From Klebsormidium nitens (lineage: Eukaryota > Streptophyta > Klebsormidiophyceae > Klebsormidiales > Klebsormidiaceae): a stretch of 64,000 nucleotides of DNA. This document shows, piece after piece, positions 49,316 through 61,021 of the stretch (within the stretch, counting starts at the first letter, position 1; the number at the start of each line of letters is the position of its first letter). Made by a program: the position numbers and the translations under genes. Below the pieces are notes generated by a model, which saw only the letters and a list, made by a program, of their open reading frames with translations, did no database searches and was not told the DNA's origin. The stretch lies in assembly GCA_000708835.1 (NCBI GenBank), contig DF237095.1, forward strand, positions 1 through 64,000, given 5' to 3'.

Positions 49316-51250
49316 AGAATGACGCTCGCTAGAAGTTACTGCTGTGCGCGAGGCCAACGATGAACACGGAGCGCACACTTGGTCAAAAGTCGGATACACA
49401 AAGCTGTACAGATGCGTTGATCCTCTGTAGCTACTAACTAATGATAGGGCATGTGTTGGGCCGAGCTTTGACTTTGTTATGCTAGGTGAGCTGTCGTTGG
49501 GCGTGACGATAAGATACAAACGGATCAGCAGCAGGCTAGCTAGCTAAAACTTACGGTATGTCATAGCACGAAGGTAATTCTGGGCACTTGCAGGTTAGCC
49601 GAGCCCCCCATGGTTGGTGCAATCATCTGTCCGACGTGCTTTGCACGTATCTCCGACACTAAGCCGTGTTTATACCGTCATGCATGCCGTTCGATTCCAT
49701 CTGCGAGCTTGCTGCAAGGATTTGGCGCGGCCGCCATGCACATGACCCGTATAATTTTTTACAAGTACACGTGTCGCCAGATCCTCTCGGATCACGACCA
49801 GGCCGCGCACTGAGTCTACGCGCAGCAAGTGTTTATCCAACATGCAGTCGACGGTTGGATCTTGATCGAGGAAATGTGCTTTCGCGCCGCCCTAGGCTTG
49901 TACAACGGACAAAAACCTAATTGTGCTTTTGCACCAAAAGTAAATGGTCACGTTAATCGACTATCAGTATGTATGTCCAACACAACTGTTATTGCGCCTC
50001 TAACATGTTCAATAATGAGTCCTGAAATTACCGGGACAGCAGCGCGACGAATGTCAGGCTGGGGTCACTCGCATGCATAGTTTACTAGTTAGCTTACGTC
50101 ATGCAAGAGAACCTTAATTGGTGTTTGTATACCGTCATGGATATCATCGATGATAAGAGATCGAACAGAAGCTTCAAGCCGTGATGCAAGGTCCGAGTAT
50201 TTGACAGAGTAAGGATTACTTTGGCTTTGCGACGGACGTGGATGTTCAGGGCAAGCTTCCGGAACTACCGCGCGCGCATGGAGCTCGTCCCCGAGAATCT
50301 TGGTGGTAAAGTCACTCGAGATTGGCAATGAATGACGTCTGCTAGAAGAAGAAAAGAGAGGACACCTGGTCTCGACTCTCGGAGGAACTGGTCAACGGAA
50401 AGGTCGGATCTCATAACGAGGTTCGAACCATCTAGCTCAATGCGGGCCTTGGACCGCGTTGATCTTGATCTTGATCTTGATGGCGGGTTACGGTACCGAG
50501 TTCGCTTTGTTCGTTTGACAGCTGGCTCGATGGGCGCCCCTGAAATTCGCCCACTGTCTGAGGACTCGACGCTCCGCAACAGGGATCTGTAGCGGCGCTT
50601 TCCTAAGGCGAGGGTGCCTGCTCGCATAACTTTCAAACTTCAGCCCGTTTGATGCCAAAATGGACGGGCGAGAAGCAGTGCAAGTTCAGCCGAGAAATCC
50701 GTTAAAAGATCGACTTTTCCGAGTGATCCGAGCCACTTCCAACATCCCGAGACACGGAGTGCTAGTTTCGTTGCAGCGGGAGTGTGGGGTTGAGCACTTT
50801 TGGTTTGAATCACCTGGAGAAAGCTAGAACTGCAACGAGACCCTCAACTGGACTACCTTGAAACTACTGCTTCCACCGATAGATGCCCGGCCGTCCTTCG
50901 CAACAGGCTGAGCGACGGGATCAGTACGTGACGCATCGGTTCCAACATCGGACGTTCTAGCCAAGTCGTCCTTCTTTTCAATAGTCCGGCTGGTCAAACT
51001 AAGGGCGAAAAGAAGACAGAATGACTTGTATAAAGCTCTGTGGTAGAGAATGAACGTTATGCAGCCTTTGAGTCGTTTTGAGCGCCCTACTTTTACTTTT
51101 CTACAAAAGTACAGAGTCTGATGAGCACGCAGTCGAGCGCAATCCCGTGTAAAGGTTTCACACGAGCAGCGCTTTCCAACCCAGACCTCTGTCGCCTATG
51201 TGAGTTCTGGCGAACGTTCCGGGCAAAAAGATTGCTGTGTGCGCGAAAAG
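49316..51250. other. intergenic region, upstream flank shared with 59.3-61.0 kb
   Basis: About 1.9 kb with no supported gene. Scattered words in 50.3-50.95 kb (for example ATGGACGRGMGAGAAGCA near 50660 and GTGACGCATC near 50927) recur in similar order at 60.38-60.69 kb, suggesting the tandem duplication of the secreted-protein gene included its promoter. A small TTGATC tandem repeat lies near 50458-50482. Confidence 0.45.
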
Positions 51251-54200
51251 ATGGGTTTCGCTTGCAGGGGGCCGTTCTTTCTTGTGGGGCTCGTGCTGGC
51301 CTTTACTTGCGATCAGGTGAGGGTCGTCAAAGATCATGGACCCAATCGTTCGCGTTTTGTTTGCCGTAAGCCAATTCCAGAATTGCACGTCTGGTTGACG
51401 TGCAAACAGTACTTGCTTCTCTATTCAAGCAAGAATGCTGAAACTATCAAGAATCACAGAGATTTGATATGTGCGCGGTTGGGCTTGCTTGGAAGCAAGA
51501 GAGACAGAGCTGAAGTATTTTGACGGGCGATCCTTTTAGTACTCAGAAAAGAGCAACCGATCATCAGCCAGCCTGGGTTGCCCTGACAAGAAGCAGAAGC
51601 TTTCCCTTAAAACAGAATTAGGAGCTACATTCGTGAAAGTAGCCTGTCATGAAGCAGAAACTTGATTCTAGAGCAGCTGTAAGAGACTCTTTTCGTAGAA
51701 GTCACTCTCTCGAACTCAGAAAAGTCTCCTTAAACGCAAGTATTTCCTGCAGGCATTTGCCGGTCGCGGCACGCCCCCCCACGCCGGGGAGGCTCAGCTG
51801 CCCTTTGAGGGCTTAGAGTCGGCCAGCCTTAATTCCACCAGCCGCAAGCTTCTGCAATGTGAGTTTCGTTCTGGATTGAAAAGAGGTTGAAGTTGTCGAA
51901 CACGGTTCTCAACATCGAGACAGGTTCTATATGTTGCTTAACCTCTCCTTAACCTCCTTTCATGGCACTTCTCATCTCAAGATCTCAATAAACTCTACGA
52001 TTGCTGTAGCTGAGGGTGAAATTAGGCCTCCTTATAGTAATAGTAAGCATCTTCGCTCTTTGGAATGCTGCCTCCGCACGCAGGGGGATCATATTCTCAG
52101 AAATTGGTATTTGATTGCTGGACGTAAAGAGAGCATGATAACAAGAGCTTCTATAATTTGGCCCTCCTTCAATCCGAACTGAACCCCGAAAGATTTCGTC
52201 GCTGATGTGCTGCAGAGAGTGTAATCAGCAGCAAACACCGCTTCCACAAAGTCCTTGAACACAATATTTCGCGGCCTCCTCTCTTTCCAAGAGCTTAGTT
52301 TCCTCCCATCTCACGTGAAAAGTGCCCGCATCTCCTATGCCTCTCGACATTACCCGTCTCACTAAACAGCTGATCCGTCGCATGCCTTTGCTAGCCTAGT
52401 AGTACGCAAGGGCTTTGAATAGAAGCGTCCGACCTTTCCACCCGCAGCGGTTCAGTGTCCCAGTGATACCCAGGACGTCACCTGTGACGTCATCCCCGCT
52501 CCAGCTGTGCCTCCCCCCGTCCGAACCTTGTACCTACTCTGTTGCCCCGGCTGAGTCTGCCCGAGCTTTCCGCTAACTACACGGGGTCCCCAGTGTGTGG
52601 ATTACGGGCTTCGAGGTTGGTGTGATAATCTCGATTTTGCATTGGGTTGAGTTCCTCGAGCTGAAACAAATGAGAATCCTAAACCCCAAGTCAACGTGCT
52701 CCGCACCCTTACCCATGTTCAACCCCTGAAGAAGGATTGCTTCTTTTGTGTCCTCCCGGGTCCCAATCTGCCACCAGTTACGCCCCTAAAAGTCAGAAAG
52801 TAGGAAGCGTATCGCAGCGGATTATTCAGAATATGAGTTCTCATCCGTGATAATCTGTTAAAAGTACTAAAGTAAAGCAAAACCCGTCTCTCCAGCACAC
52901 ACACAGTACTCATCACTCTGACTGACATGCCTATGGCATCGCAGAGTTGTCTCCTGCATGTTGAACGGTGTTCATTAAGCACCTTAGAACCTATCCAACC
53001 GAATGAGACCGGCTGTATTTTATTCACGCTAGCCAGGCGCTACCCATGCTGAATCGGACATTAGATGAAACCAAAGAGTCAGATCATTGTATTGAGTTGC
53101 TTTCAAATCATGACTGACAATGACGTATGAATGGAATTGGAACAAGGATAGAGCAGCCACCATGTCAATCTCTGTTACTAAAGTCGTCAGTCGACTCGCT
53201 TGTCGATCTCTGGCAAACAAGTGCGAGTTCTTCGACATGCTCGCTTTCAACTAAGATTTACGCCCGTCTCTGATAAACCTTTTGCAGTGGCCGTACCTTT
53301 GCCGACACCCCCTCTGCCTTCTGGCGTAGTGACTCCCTCTTCAACTCCGACGTCAGGTACGGTCCAATTTATAGAACCGGCCCACTACAAGTCGCCTATT
53401 CGAAGGATTACATCCTGAAGAACCTGTTAATCACCTCCTCAAGCGCTTCGTAAACGGTCAAGCACCCCAGCCGGACTCTACCCAACTTCAGTGAGAATAC
53501 ATTCATCTGCGAAGCCGTTCTACTATCGTGATCAATCCGATAAAACTTCACAAGGGCCCGACTCAGAGCCTTGGATTCCACCAGATCCAAAAATGTGCCG
53601 AGCGGCTATGATTCTTCGCCAACAGCGACACTGAATCTGCTCGTTTGCAGCCCCGTTACCCATAACTGGGCCCGCCCGAACCGCGTGGTCAACCTGGTCA
53701 ACAGCTGCTTCTCGCCGGTTGGAATCACGTTAGCGAGCAACACAACAAACGGCGATTTCTGGCGCATCTTCCAGCCCAACGGAGCCGCGCTCGCGGCCGC
53801 GCCCGCGACGTTCAACCTACCGCCCGGCGGCGCGCAAAACAATCTGCTGCTGATCAACACTTCGCCGTTTCCTTCGGTGGGTCGATTGCTTCAAGTTGTT
53901 CAATCGCGCTTTTCCTGGCCGTTAATATATTCGTTCCGGATCCGAAGTTATGGCTTCGACGCCGGTAGCTCGATTGCTTAAGTTCGAGTCATCGCTTTGC
54001 TGGCGGTGTATCAAGCTAGTCAATATTCTGAACTTGTAACTTCGACAATGTCGCGTACTTCTTGTCCTTCCGCTTGGATGCAGCCACAGATCCGAGTTTA
54101 CTTGGTTTGATTGCTTTTGATATGTCCGAGGTGGCTTTGCATGTCTCCTATCAAGCGCTTTTGAGTCCTTTTGGAGAGATCAGACGAGTTAGAGGCCTCC

Positions 54201-57200
54201 GTTTTGGAAGAAACTTTTGATGTATTTCTTCCCCTCTGCAACCTATCTATTGGGCTCTCGAAACTCAGATCTAGATATACTTCAACCTTCCACTTCTGTA
54301 GCCGTCGCACGGATGCAAAAGACGGCTCTTCTACCGCAAAAGCACGCTTTGTCGATCAAGAATGTATGATGCGATGCAATCAGATTTTCTGTAAGTCTAC
54401 CTGACTGTTCATTATTAGTTGCTCATAACTCAAACAAGAACAACGTGTGGACCGCGCCCTTCTCTCTTTTTGCCTTCATCGCTGATACTTCACTCATACT
54501 CTCCTTAGCTTGCAGAGAAATCCGCGCACGGGGGGTATTCTCGTTACCCCCCTTCCGCCCACGCTCGTTCCGCCCAGTCCGCCCGGCGTGGACGGACTCT
54601 TCATCAGCAGCACCACCGACCCGTTCGCGGCAAGCACCGTCACCCTCCCGGGCGCACCCGGGGTATTCACATTCGCCTCGCTGCAGAGCGCCAACCCCAG
54701 TGTAACTGCGGCCCCGGTCGTCATTGCTGTGACGATCTTTTGTCCCCGCTTGTTGCCCGTGAACACTCCCCCAGTCACTACTCCACCGGCTGGGGGGGTG
54801 GTAACTTTGCCTGCGAAGACCCCCCCGGTCACTACGCCGCCGGTTGGGGGGGTGGTGACTCCACCGGTGAGCACCCCCCCGATTGTCATTCCCCCGGCCA
54901 CAACCACGACTCCTCCAATCATCACCCCCCCGGCTATAACGACCCCGGTCACGGCCCCCCCCGTCACAACTACCCTGGCCATCACTCCCCCGGCCACCCT
55001 TACTCCCCCCCCGATCGGACCGGTTTTCCCGACCCCTAGCCTGCCTATACCGTTGACAGGAGGCGGTGCAGCTGGTTTACCGCTTTTCTATCCGGGGGTC
55101 CCCGAGGCCCCGCCTCTTGCGCAGGGCCCGAAGCTAGTGCCGTTGCCATCCACACCGCCCCCGAAGAGCCCTTCCCCGTCCCCCGACCGCCCCGGTCACG
55201 ACCGCAACTGTGATTACTACCCCTGCCGCGGCCACAACCGCCCCGGCCACCGCTGCGCCAAAGACTACTGCCCCGGCCACAACCGCCCAGGCAACTATTG
55301 CGCCGGTTACGACTGCCCTGGCGACCAGTGCCCCGGCTACAACCGCCCCGGCCACAACTGCCCCGGTCACTGCTGCGCCGATCACTACTGCCCCGGCCAT
55401 AACCGCCCCGGTCACTACTGCCCCGGTTACAACTGCCCCGGCTACAGCTGCGCCGAAGACTACCGCCCCGGCCACAACTGCCCCGGCCACGAGTGTCTCA
55501 GCCCCGGTCATAACCGCCCCAGCAACCACTGAGCCGGCGACTACTGCGCCAAAGACCACAGCTCCCCCGACCACCACTGCGCCAAAGACNNNNNNNNNNN
55601 NNNNNNNNNNNNNNNNNNNNNNNNNNNNNNNNNNNNNNNNNNNNNNNNNNNNNNNNNNNNNNNNNNNNNNNNNNNNNNNNNNNNNNNNNNNNNNNNNNNN
55701 NNNNNNNNNNNNNNNNNNNNNNNNNNNNNNNNNNNNNNNNNNNNNNNNNNNNNNNNNNNNNNNNNNNNNNNNNNNNNNNNNNNNNNNNNNNNNNNNNNNN
55801 NNNNNNNNNNNNNNNNNNNNNNNNNNNNNNNNNNNNNNNNNNNNNNNNNNNNNNNNNNNNNNNNNNNNNNNNNNNNNNNNNNNNNNNNNNNNNNNNNNNN
55901 NNNNNNNNNNNNNNNNNNNNNNNNNNNNNNNNNNNNNNNNNNNNNNNNNNNNNNNNNNNNNNNNNNNNNNNNNNNNNNNNNNNNNNNNNNNNNNNNNNNN
56001 NNNNNNNNNNNNNNNNNNNNNNNNNNNNNNNNNNNGACCACCACTGCGCCAAAGACTACCGCCCCGACCACTACTGCCCCGGCCACAACTGCCCCGGCGA
56101 CTACCGCGCCGGCGACCACTGCCCCGGCGACCAGTGCCCCGGCCACGCCCCAACCAACACCGACAGCGACGCCTAAAATACCCCCCCTGATCCCCCCCCA
56201 CGACCCACCCCCCTTCTAACGACTCCCCGCCCACGACCTCTCTCTCGATCACTCCCCGCCTATGACCCCACCCCCTTTTCACGACTCCTTCCCCCACGAC
56301 CCCCCTTCGACCATTTCCCCGCCTACGACCCCCTCGCCGAGCAGTGCCCCCCCCACCCCTCCCCCGGTCACAACTGCGCCTGCGCTCCGTAAGAAGCTTC
56401 GAAGCTTCATCAGGAGTTTTTCCTGCTGTGCATACGTCACTCGTTTTCAACGGCCTGAATCCTTTCAGTCTTAAAGAATCACCGGAGGACTGCTGCTCGT
56501 GACTTTTTACTTTCAGATACTTTGACCTCAAGGAGCATTCGACCGGGACTTCGATAATGAGAATCATCGGTCAGCACAAGGTTCACTTTTATCAACGGCA
56601 GGGTATTTCTCCTAGCTCCTCGCAACGTGGCATTTGTTCCAGTTCAGATGGGCATGACGAACCACAAGCCCCTGGGTTTCCTTTGAATCAACCTCGTGCT
56701 AAGCACAAGTGTTCTGCAAAAATTTAGAAATATCGTCCATCTTCTGCCTTCGCTAAGCCCACTCACACACTCAATCCATATGCGGGCTCGTCTTAGTCTA
56801 GTAGCTCTTATACTCTCCTGCTTGCCACCTTAGAACACCAACAAGCCAAAACGGGACGTAAATCCCCAAGTCACCCGTTTTCGGGGGAGCAGTTTGCCAG
56901 ATCCGTCTGATCCGCTGCCCGGGAGGAGCGACTAAGTAAGCACTAACCACATTTAGTCTACGGCTAACCTGTTCGTCAAAAGCTTAACCCTTGCATATGA
57001 CAGGTCCCCCTTCTCCCCCACCTTCGAACACCGCCCGGGTGAATATTGCCAACGCGTGTTCGACGCCCGTGAAAATCGTACTGGCCAGCAATCAAGCCAA
57101 CAACGACTTTTGGAAAGTTTACAACCCGGCTACTAACGCGGCGACTGCGGACGTTCCGTCTCCGTTTGACATTCCGGCCGGTGGATCGCGGGCAAACCTG

Positions 57201-58340
57201 CTTCTGGTCAATACTGATCCGGCGAGAGCGGTGAGAGATTCCGATATAGGCACCAAAGTAATCTTACTAGATGTCTCTCACGAGTGTGATTTGCTTAGAC
57301 AATCTTTTGAGCAATAAGTCGCCACCAAATCTCTCATGGAACCGGGTCTTTCCAACCTATATCCGACATGCAAGCTGCATGAGACAAGGAGCGCATCTCC
57401 GATTTGGTATAGTCGTCTTCCTTAGTCGACCACATGATACGAGCAGAGATAAACGCTGGAACCGCAGTCACTTGAACTCTGACACGATAGCTCCATGCTT
57501 CGGTACGGGCTTTACATGAAAAATATATGTACACCGAAGTAAGAACAAGACGTCATCTGGGTCATTTTGTTCGTCACGCAGCTCTCAGTTCGCACCGGTT
57601 CCATCGGTGCGACCGCCGCCGTCGGCCCTCTCCTCTCAACCAGTTCCACCGCCGGGCTGGATAACATTGTCATCAACGTCAGCTTCGCAAACAATACCAC
57701 CACGCCCAGCCTGAGCTTCTCCTCCTTCCCTAGCGGGCCTGGCCGGTTCGCCTTTGATCCGGCTGCCACCAGCAGCCCCGCCTCTACCGTGGCTCCAGCG
57801 GAGATCGGGGTGAGTTGTGAGTTTGCCCCAGCGCTAGGCAGGGATATGACGTAATATAGAGGGGTGTTGAGGTGTTGACAATCAGCCGTTTTTTTGGGGT
57901 CTACAAAGTTCAAGACGCAGAAGACTACGAGCGAGCGAATCTCGTGATCGTGACGGGACCCTGGCAAGCCCGAATCAGCCTTGATTGCCCGCATGATACC
58001 TAGAAGCCCACTTCCATGATGTTGCCGTTGTTCTTCAATGCAACTCGACCTATTTAATCACGTTGGTCAGGTAACCTTTGACCTAAATGTCTGATCAAAG
58101 AGGTAATCGCACCAATCCATGAACGTTACTTTTGAACGGTGGCATAACCCCAAAATCTCTGCGGTTTTCAATACGTGAAACTTGACGCCTAAGAGCTAGT
58201 GCTCGGCTTTCATTTCTGCTAATGCAGGCTCAAATAAGTGCGTCTTGTGAGCATGTGAGCTGGCAAGAGCTGTTTCCGAGTTTTTGAATACTCAACGCCG
58301 TTCGTCTTCCCAGGTGACGGTTACCTGCGCTCCACGCTGA
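51251..58340 (+). CDS. secreted two-domain protein with Thr/Ala/Pro-rich linker, about eight exons
   Basis: Exons 51251-51316 (signal peptide, CRGPFFLVGLVLAFTC), 51753-51858, a possible 52448-52529, 53651-53876, 54516-56389 (interrupted by a gap), 57004-57230, 57582-57809 and 58314-58340. Two homologous beta-rich domains of about 150 residues flank a rod. Domain A has VGITLASNTTNGDFWRIFQP and AQNNLLLINTSP; domain B has VKIVLASNQANNDFWKVYNP and SRANLLLVNTDP. Both are split at the same place by an intron and end in a V-x-C-x-P-R-like strand. Between them is a mucin-like TTAPAT repeat. The globule/rod/globule plan resembles pherophorin wall proteins of volvocine algae, but I see no sequence match. 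The 52448-52529 exon is inferred because it is 82 bases and exactly restores the frame into the 226-base domain A exon. Frame switches at C-runs near 55180, 56181-56213 and 56250 remain and may be sequence errors or decay. Confidence 0.65.
55199..56160 (+). repeat. 15-bp-unit low-complexity repeat encoding TTAPA
   Basis: Tandem degenerate units such as GCCCCGGCCACAACT encode (T/A)TAPAT in one frame. The other forward frame gives a His/Cys/Pro repeat (CPGHNRPGH) and the reverse strand gives AVVAGAV, all nearly stop-free because the repeat has no A/T-rich codons. The assembly gap 55590-56035 lies inside it. Confidence 0.9.
55590..56035. other. assembly gap (N run) inside the linker repeat
   Basis: 446 undetermined bases flanked by identical GACCACCACTGCGCCAAAGAC-type units, so the true repeat length is unknown. 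Confidence 0.95.
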
Positions 58341-61021
58341 TACCGGTAGGAACGCTGCCGGTGGGTGCCGCGGCACCGGTCCCTACCATCACCCCAAGAG
58401 CAGCAACGGTCCCCGCGGTTAAGAATTGAGGACCACACTTTAAGGCCAAGTTGCACTCAAACGCAGAGGGTTGAAATCGTTATCACATAGAGAGAGCCCT
58501 CGTTTAAAAACGCCTCGATCGCAGATTTTCTAGCGTTTTAACCTACAAGGAGCCGCCACTTATATAGAAGACTTTTTCGGTCTTAGCGGACATGACAGAC
58601 AGGCTGATAGCTTGCATGGACGATGAAATATTGTTCCGTGAGCCTCCCAAGTTGCGAAACTTAAGCATGTATAGCAAAGCATTGTGGATGCAAAACCAGC
58701 GACCACGAGAAAGTAGCAACTGGGCGTCCGTGGATTCAAAAGATTTGGACCTTGTGAGCCACGTACGAAAGGGATTCCACGCAATGGTGATGATGCGTTC
58801 CGTCTTGTCGACTTTGTTTTGTGACGCGAATGCCTTAAATGTAGGCACCCAATGGCTTTGATATCTCTTGCCATAAAGAGAACTAATCTGCGTGCGCTCG
58901 CGCAAGCCTGATTTCGCGAACGCTCATAAGCTGAGTTTGCGAACGCTTAAGCGGGCTGCTTGGCACTAGCCATTTGCAATCGTTCTGTTGTCAATCTCGC
59001 AGTCTATTACACTTGATCCGCGGCCGCCTTTGACCGCAACACCGTTTGGATTCCTTGTAACCAATTGAGCTTACATGGTACGATCCAGATTAATAGCACC
59101 TTCTGGTTTTATGATATACACATCCGGCGTTTCGAGCGCTGCAAGGAGCACCGCGCGGACGATCGTATTCTTTCACACAGCAATCCGCCGATCGGAATGT
59201 GTCGGGAGCTAAATGAAACCCCAAACTTCGTACAGAAAACTTTCAACTCTCATCCGCCTTGGCAAGGCCGCTGGAGCTAGCCGGGCTCAGCTCGGTGATC
59301 TGATGCGCGAAGAGCAGATCCCGTCACAGTAGATCGAGACTTAATTTTCAGAACACTTTTCAGTGGGCAGGGAGTGCTCAGTCCAGCACTAACCTGAACC
59401 GGAAGAAGGGACTTTTCAAGTCGATACGATAATTTGGAATATGGGTCCATTTTCAAAGCGCGTATGATTGTAAACTTTGTCAGAGTGCTGTAAAGGACTT
59501 TTCAGTCAAAAGCGTCCTGGAAGTCCTCTGAAAACCGGTCTGACTAAATCCGCATTCAGATTTGCAATGCGTAAGAAGTGAAGAGCAAGCACACCGTAGT
59601 CGACGAAGTTGTCTCACGGTGCAGAAAAGTAAGACATAGTAAGGACAGGTACGACCATCCAATCACTCCTGACCCTCATCTCGTGAGCTATATAGAAGCA
59701 TAGAACTAATCTGGAAAGAGCTTTCACATGAGAGGTATCTCAGTCGCAGGACGTACACAGAAGAGACAGCCACGTGTAACCAGAAGGGACAGCCACCTGT
59801 ACGCAGAAGGAACAGCCACGTGTACTGGTCTCCGTACATGCATCATTCACAGCATGAAGGTGTCCGCGTTGGGCAAGAGTTCCTCGGAATCGCGTGCGTT
59901 AGATTGCCCCTCCGCAAACTCTGGTCACGAGAGTGTTCGAGTTCGAGCCAATATATCACGTTTGCAAGAACAAGAAAAGAGAAGAGGATCCCGGATCAGG
60001 TCAACGGAACGGTCGACTTTGCAGCGAGGATTACTTCAAATCCTGGCCTCGACTCCTGTTGATCTCGACGCAGCGCGAACGTCCCAAGGTCACTCGTTTG
60101 CTCGACGGTAGACCTGCTTCGAGAGGGCGGGCCTCTAATCACATGTCCCTCGGCGGCTACTTCGCATGGTATTCTGCCCACGTGTCGCCAAGAATTCGAT
60201 CACGTGAACATACCGGAGTCAGCGGCCCAAACTGCGTGCATACGGGCCGGGCTATCTGGTCTTCGAGGTGTTACGGGTCACACGACGCCTCCTTAACCTT
60301 CGCCCAAATCCAAGGACTCAGGCGGGCTTTTGACGGGGCTCCGTACGATAAAGGGGCGTGTTTTCAGGATCTTCAACCCCTAGCCCGCCCGATGCCCACG
60401 AGAATGGACGAGAAGCACTGGACTCCCGACTGAAAGAAACACTCTGCCTAGCGACTCAGACCGGTTTGGAAAGCAATTTGAGGAACTAGCTCAACACCAC
60501 GACAAAGGGAGCGCTTTTTTTGCAAAAGCGGGACTGTGAATTTCTGCATTGTTGGCGTGGTTAGATTGGAGGAAGCGGGGATGGCCGCCAGACCCTCGAA
60601 CCGTACTACTTTGAAGCAGTTTTGCAATCCGAGAAAGCCCTGTACTTTGCAGCAGTCTGATCGTCGGTATATGCCAGTCCGTGACGCATCTGCATACCTG
60701 TCGTCGGGGAATCTAGTCCCATTTTTTCTGCTCTCGAGATGCGATCTGATCTGATCTGAACAATTTCTACAAAGTTTTGCAACAGTTCGTGAGTTGATCT
60801 ATACTTTGATGTAGCGAAGATGCAGCGATCTGGTCAAGCCAACTGCCCTTGTCTTTGTCTTAATAAAGCGAAGAGTCTGAGGATCACGCCTTCAAAAGAG
60901 CTTCCGATCAAAACGTTTCATCCACTCCAACGTCTGAATAGCTCTTCTCTCCCCAGGTCCTTTTCATCGGAGGGGCTCTAAGAAACAATTGCAGGGAAGG
61001 AGACAGTTTGGTGCGTGCAAG
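58341..61021. other. intergenic region between tandem paralogues
   Basis: About 2.7 kb with no supported gene. Its right part (about 60.1-61.0 kb) resembles the upstream flank of the first paralogue. It holds a short tandem repeat at 59757-59826. Open frames at 58592-58861 and 59728-60433 have no domains and no splice support. Confidence 0.45.
59757..59826. repeat. 23-bp tandem repeat, three copies
   Basis: Three imperfect units of the form ACCAGAAGGGACAGCCACCTG, each followed by TA, in direct tandem, differing at a few positions. Confidence 0.8.

Noticed and set aside
50420-50429. GGTTCGAACC resembling a tRNA T-loop
   Set aside because: The flanking bases do not form a T-stem, and no acceptor or anticodon arms can be drawn around it.
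54510-55532. Plus-strand frame continuing as CPGHNRPGH repeats
   Set aside because: It is the same exon read out of frame after the C-run near 55180; the second paralogue continues in the TTAPV frame instead.
55134-56567. Long minus-strand ORF reading AVVAGAV repeats
   Set aside because: It is the antisense of the TTAPA linker; the repeat lacks stop-forming codons in most frames. The signal peptide, splice sites and paralogue all support the plus strand.
59728-60433. Overlapping plus-strand ORFs between the paralogues
   Set aside because: No domain or consistent frame; part of the region looks like duplicated promoter flank.
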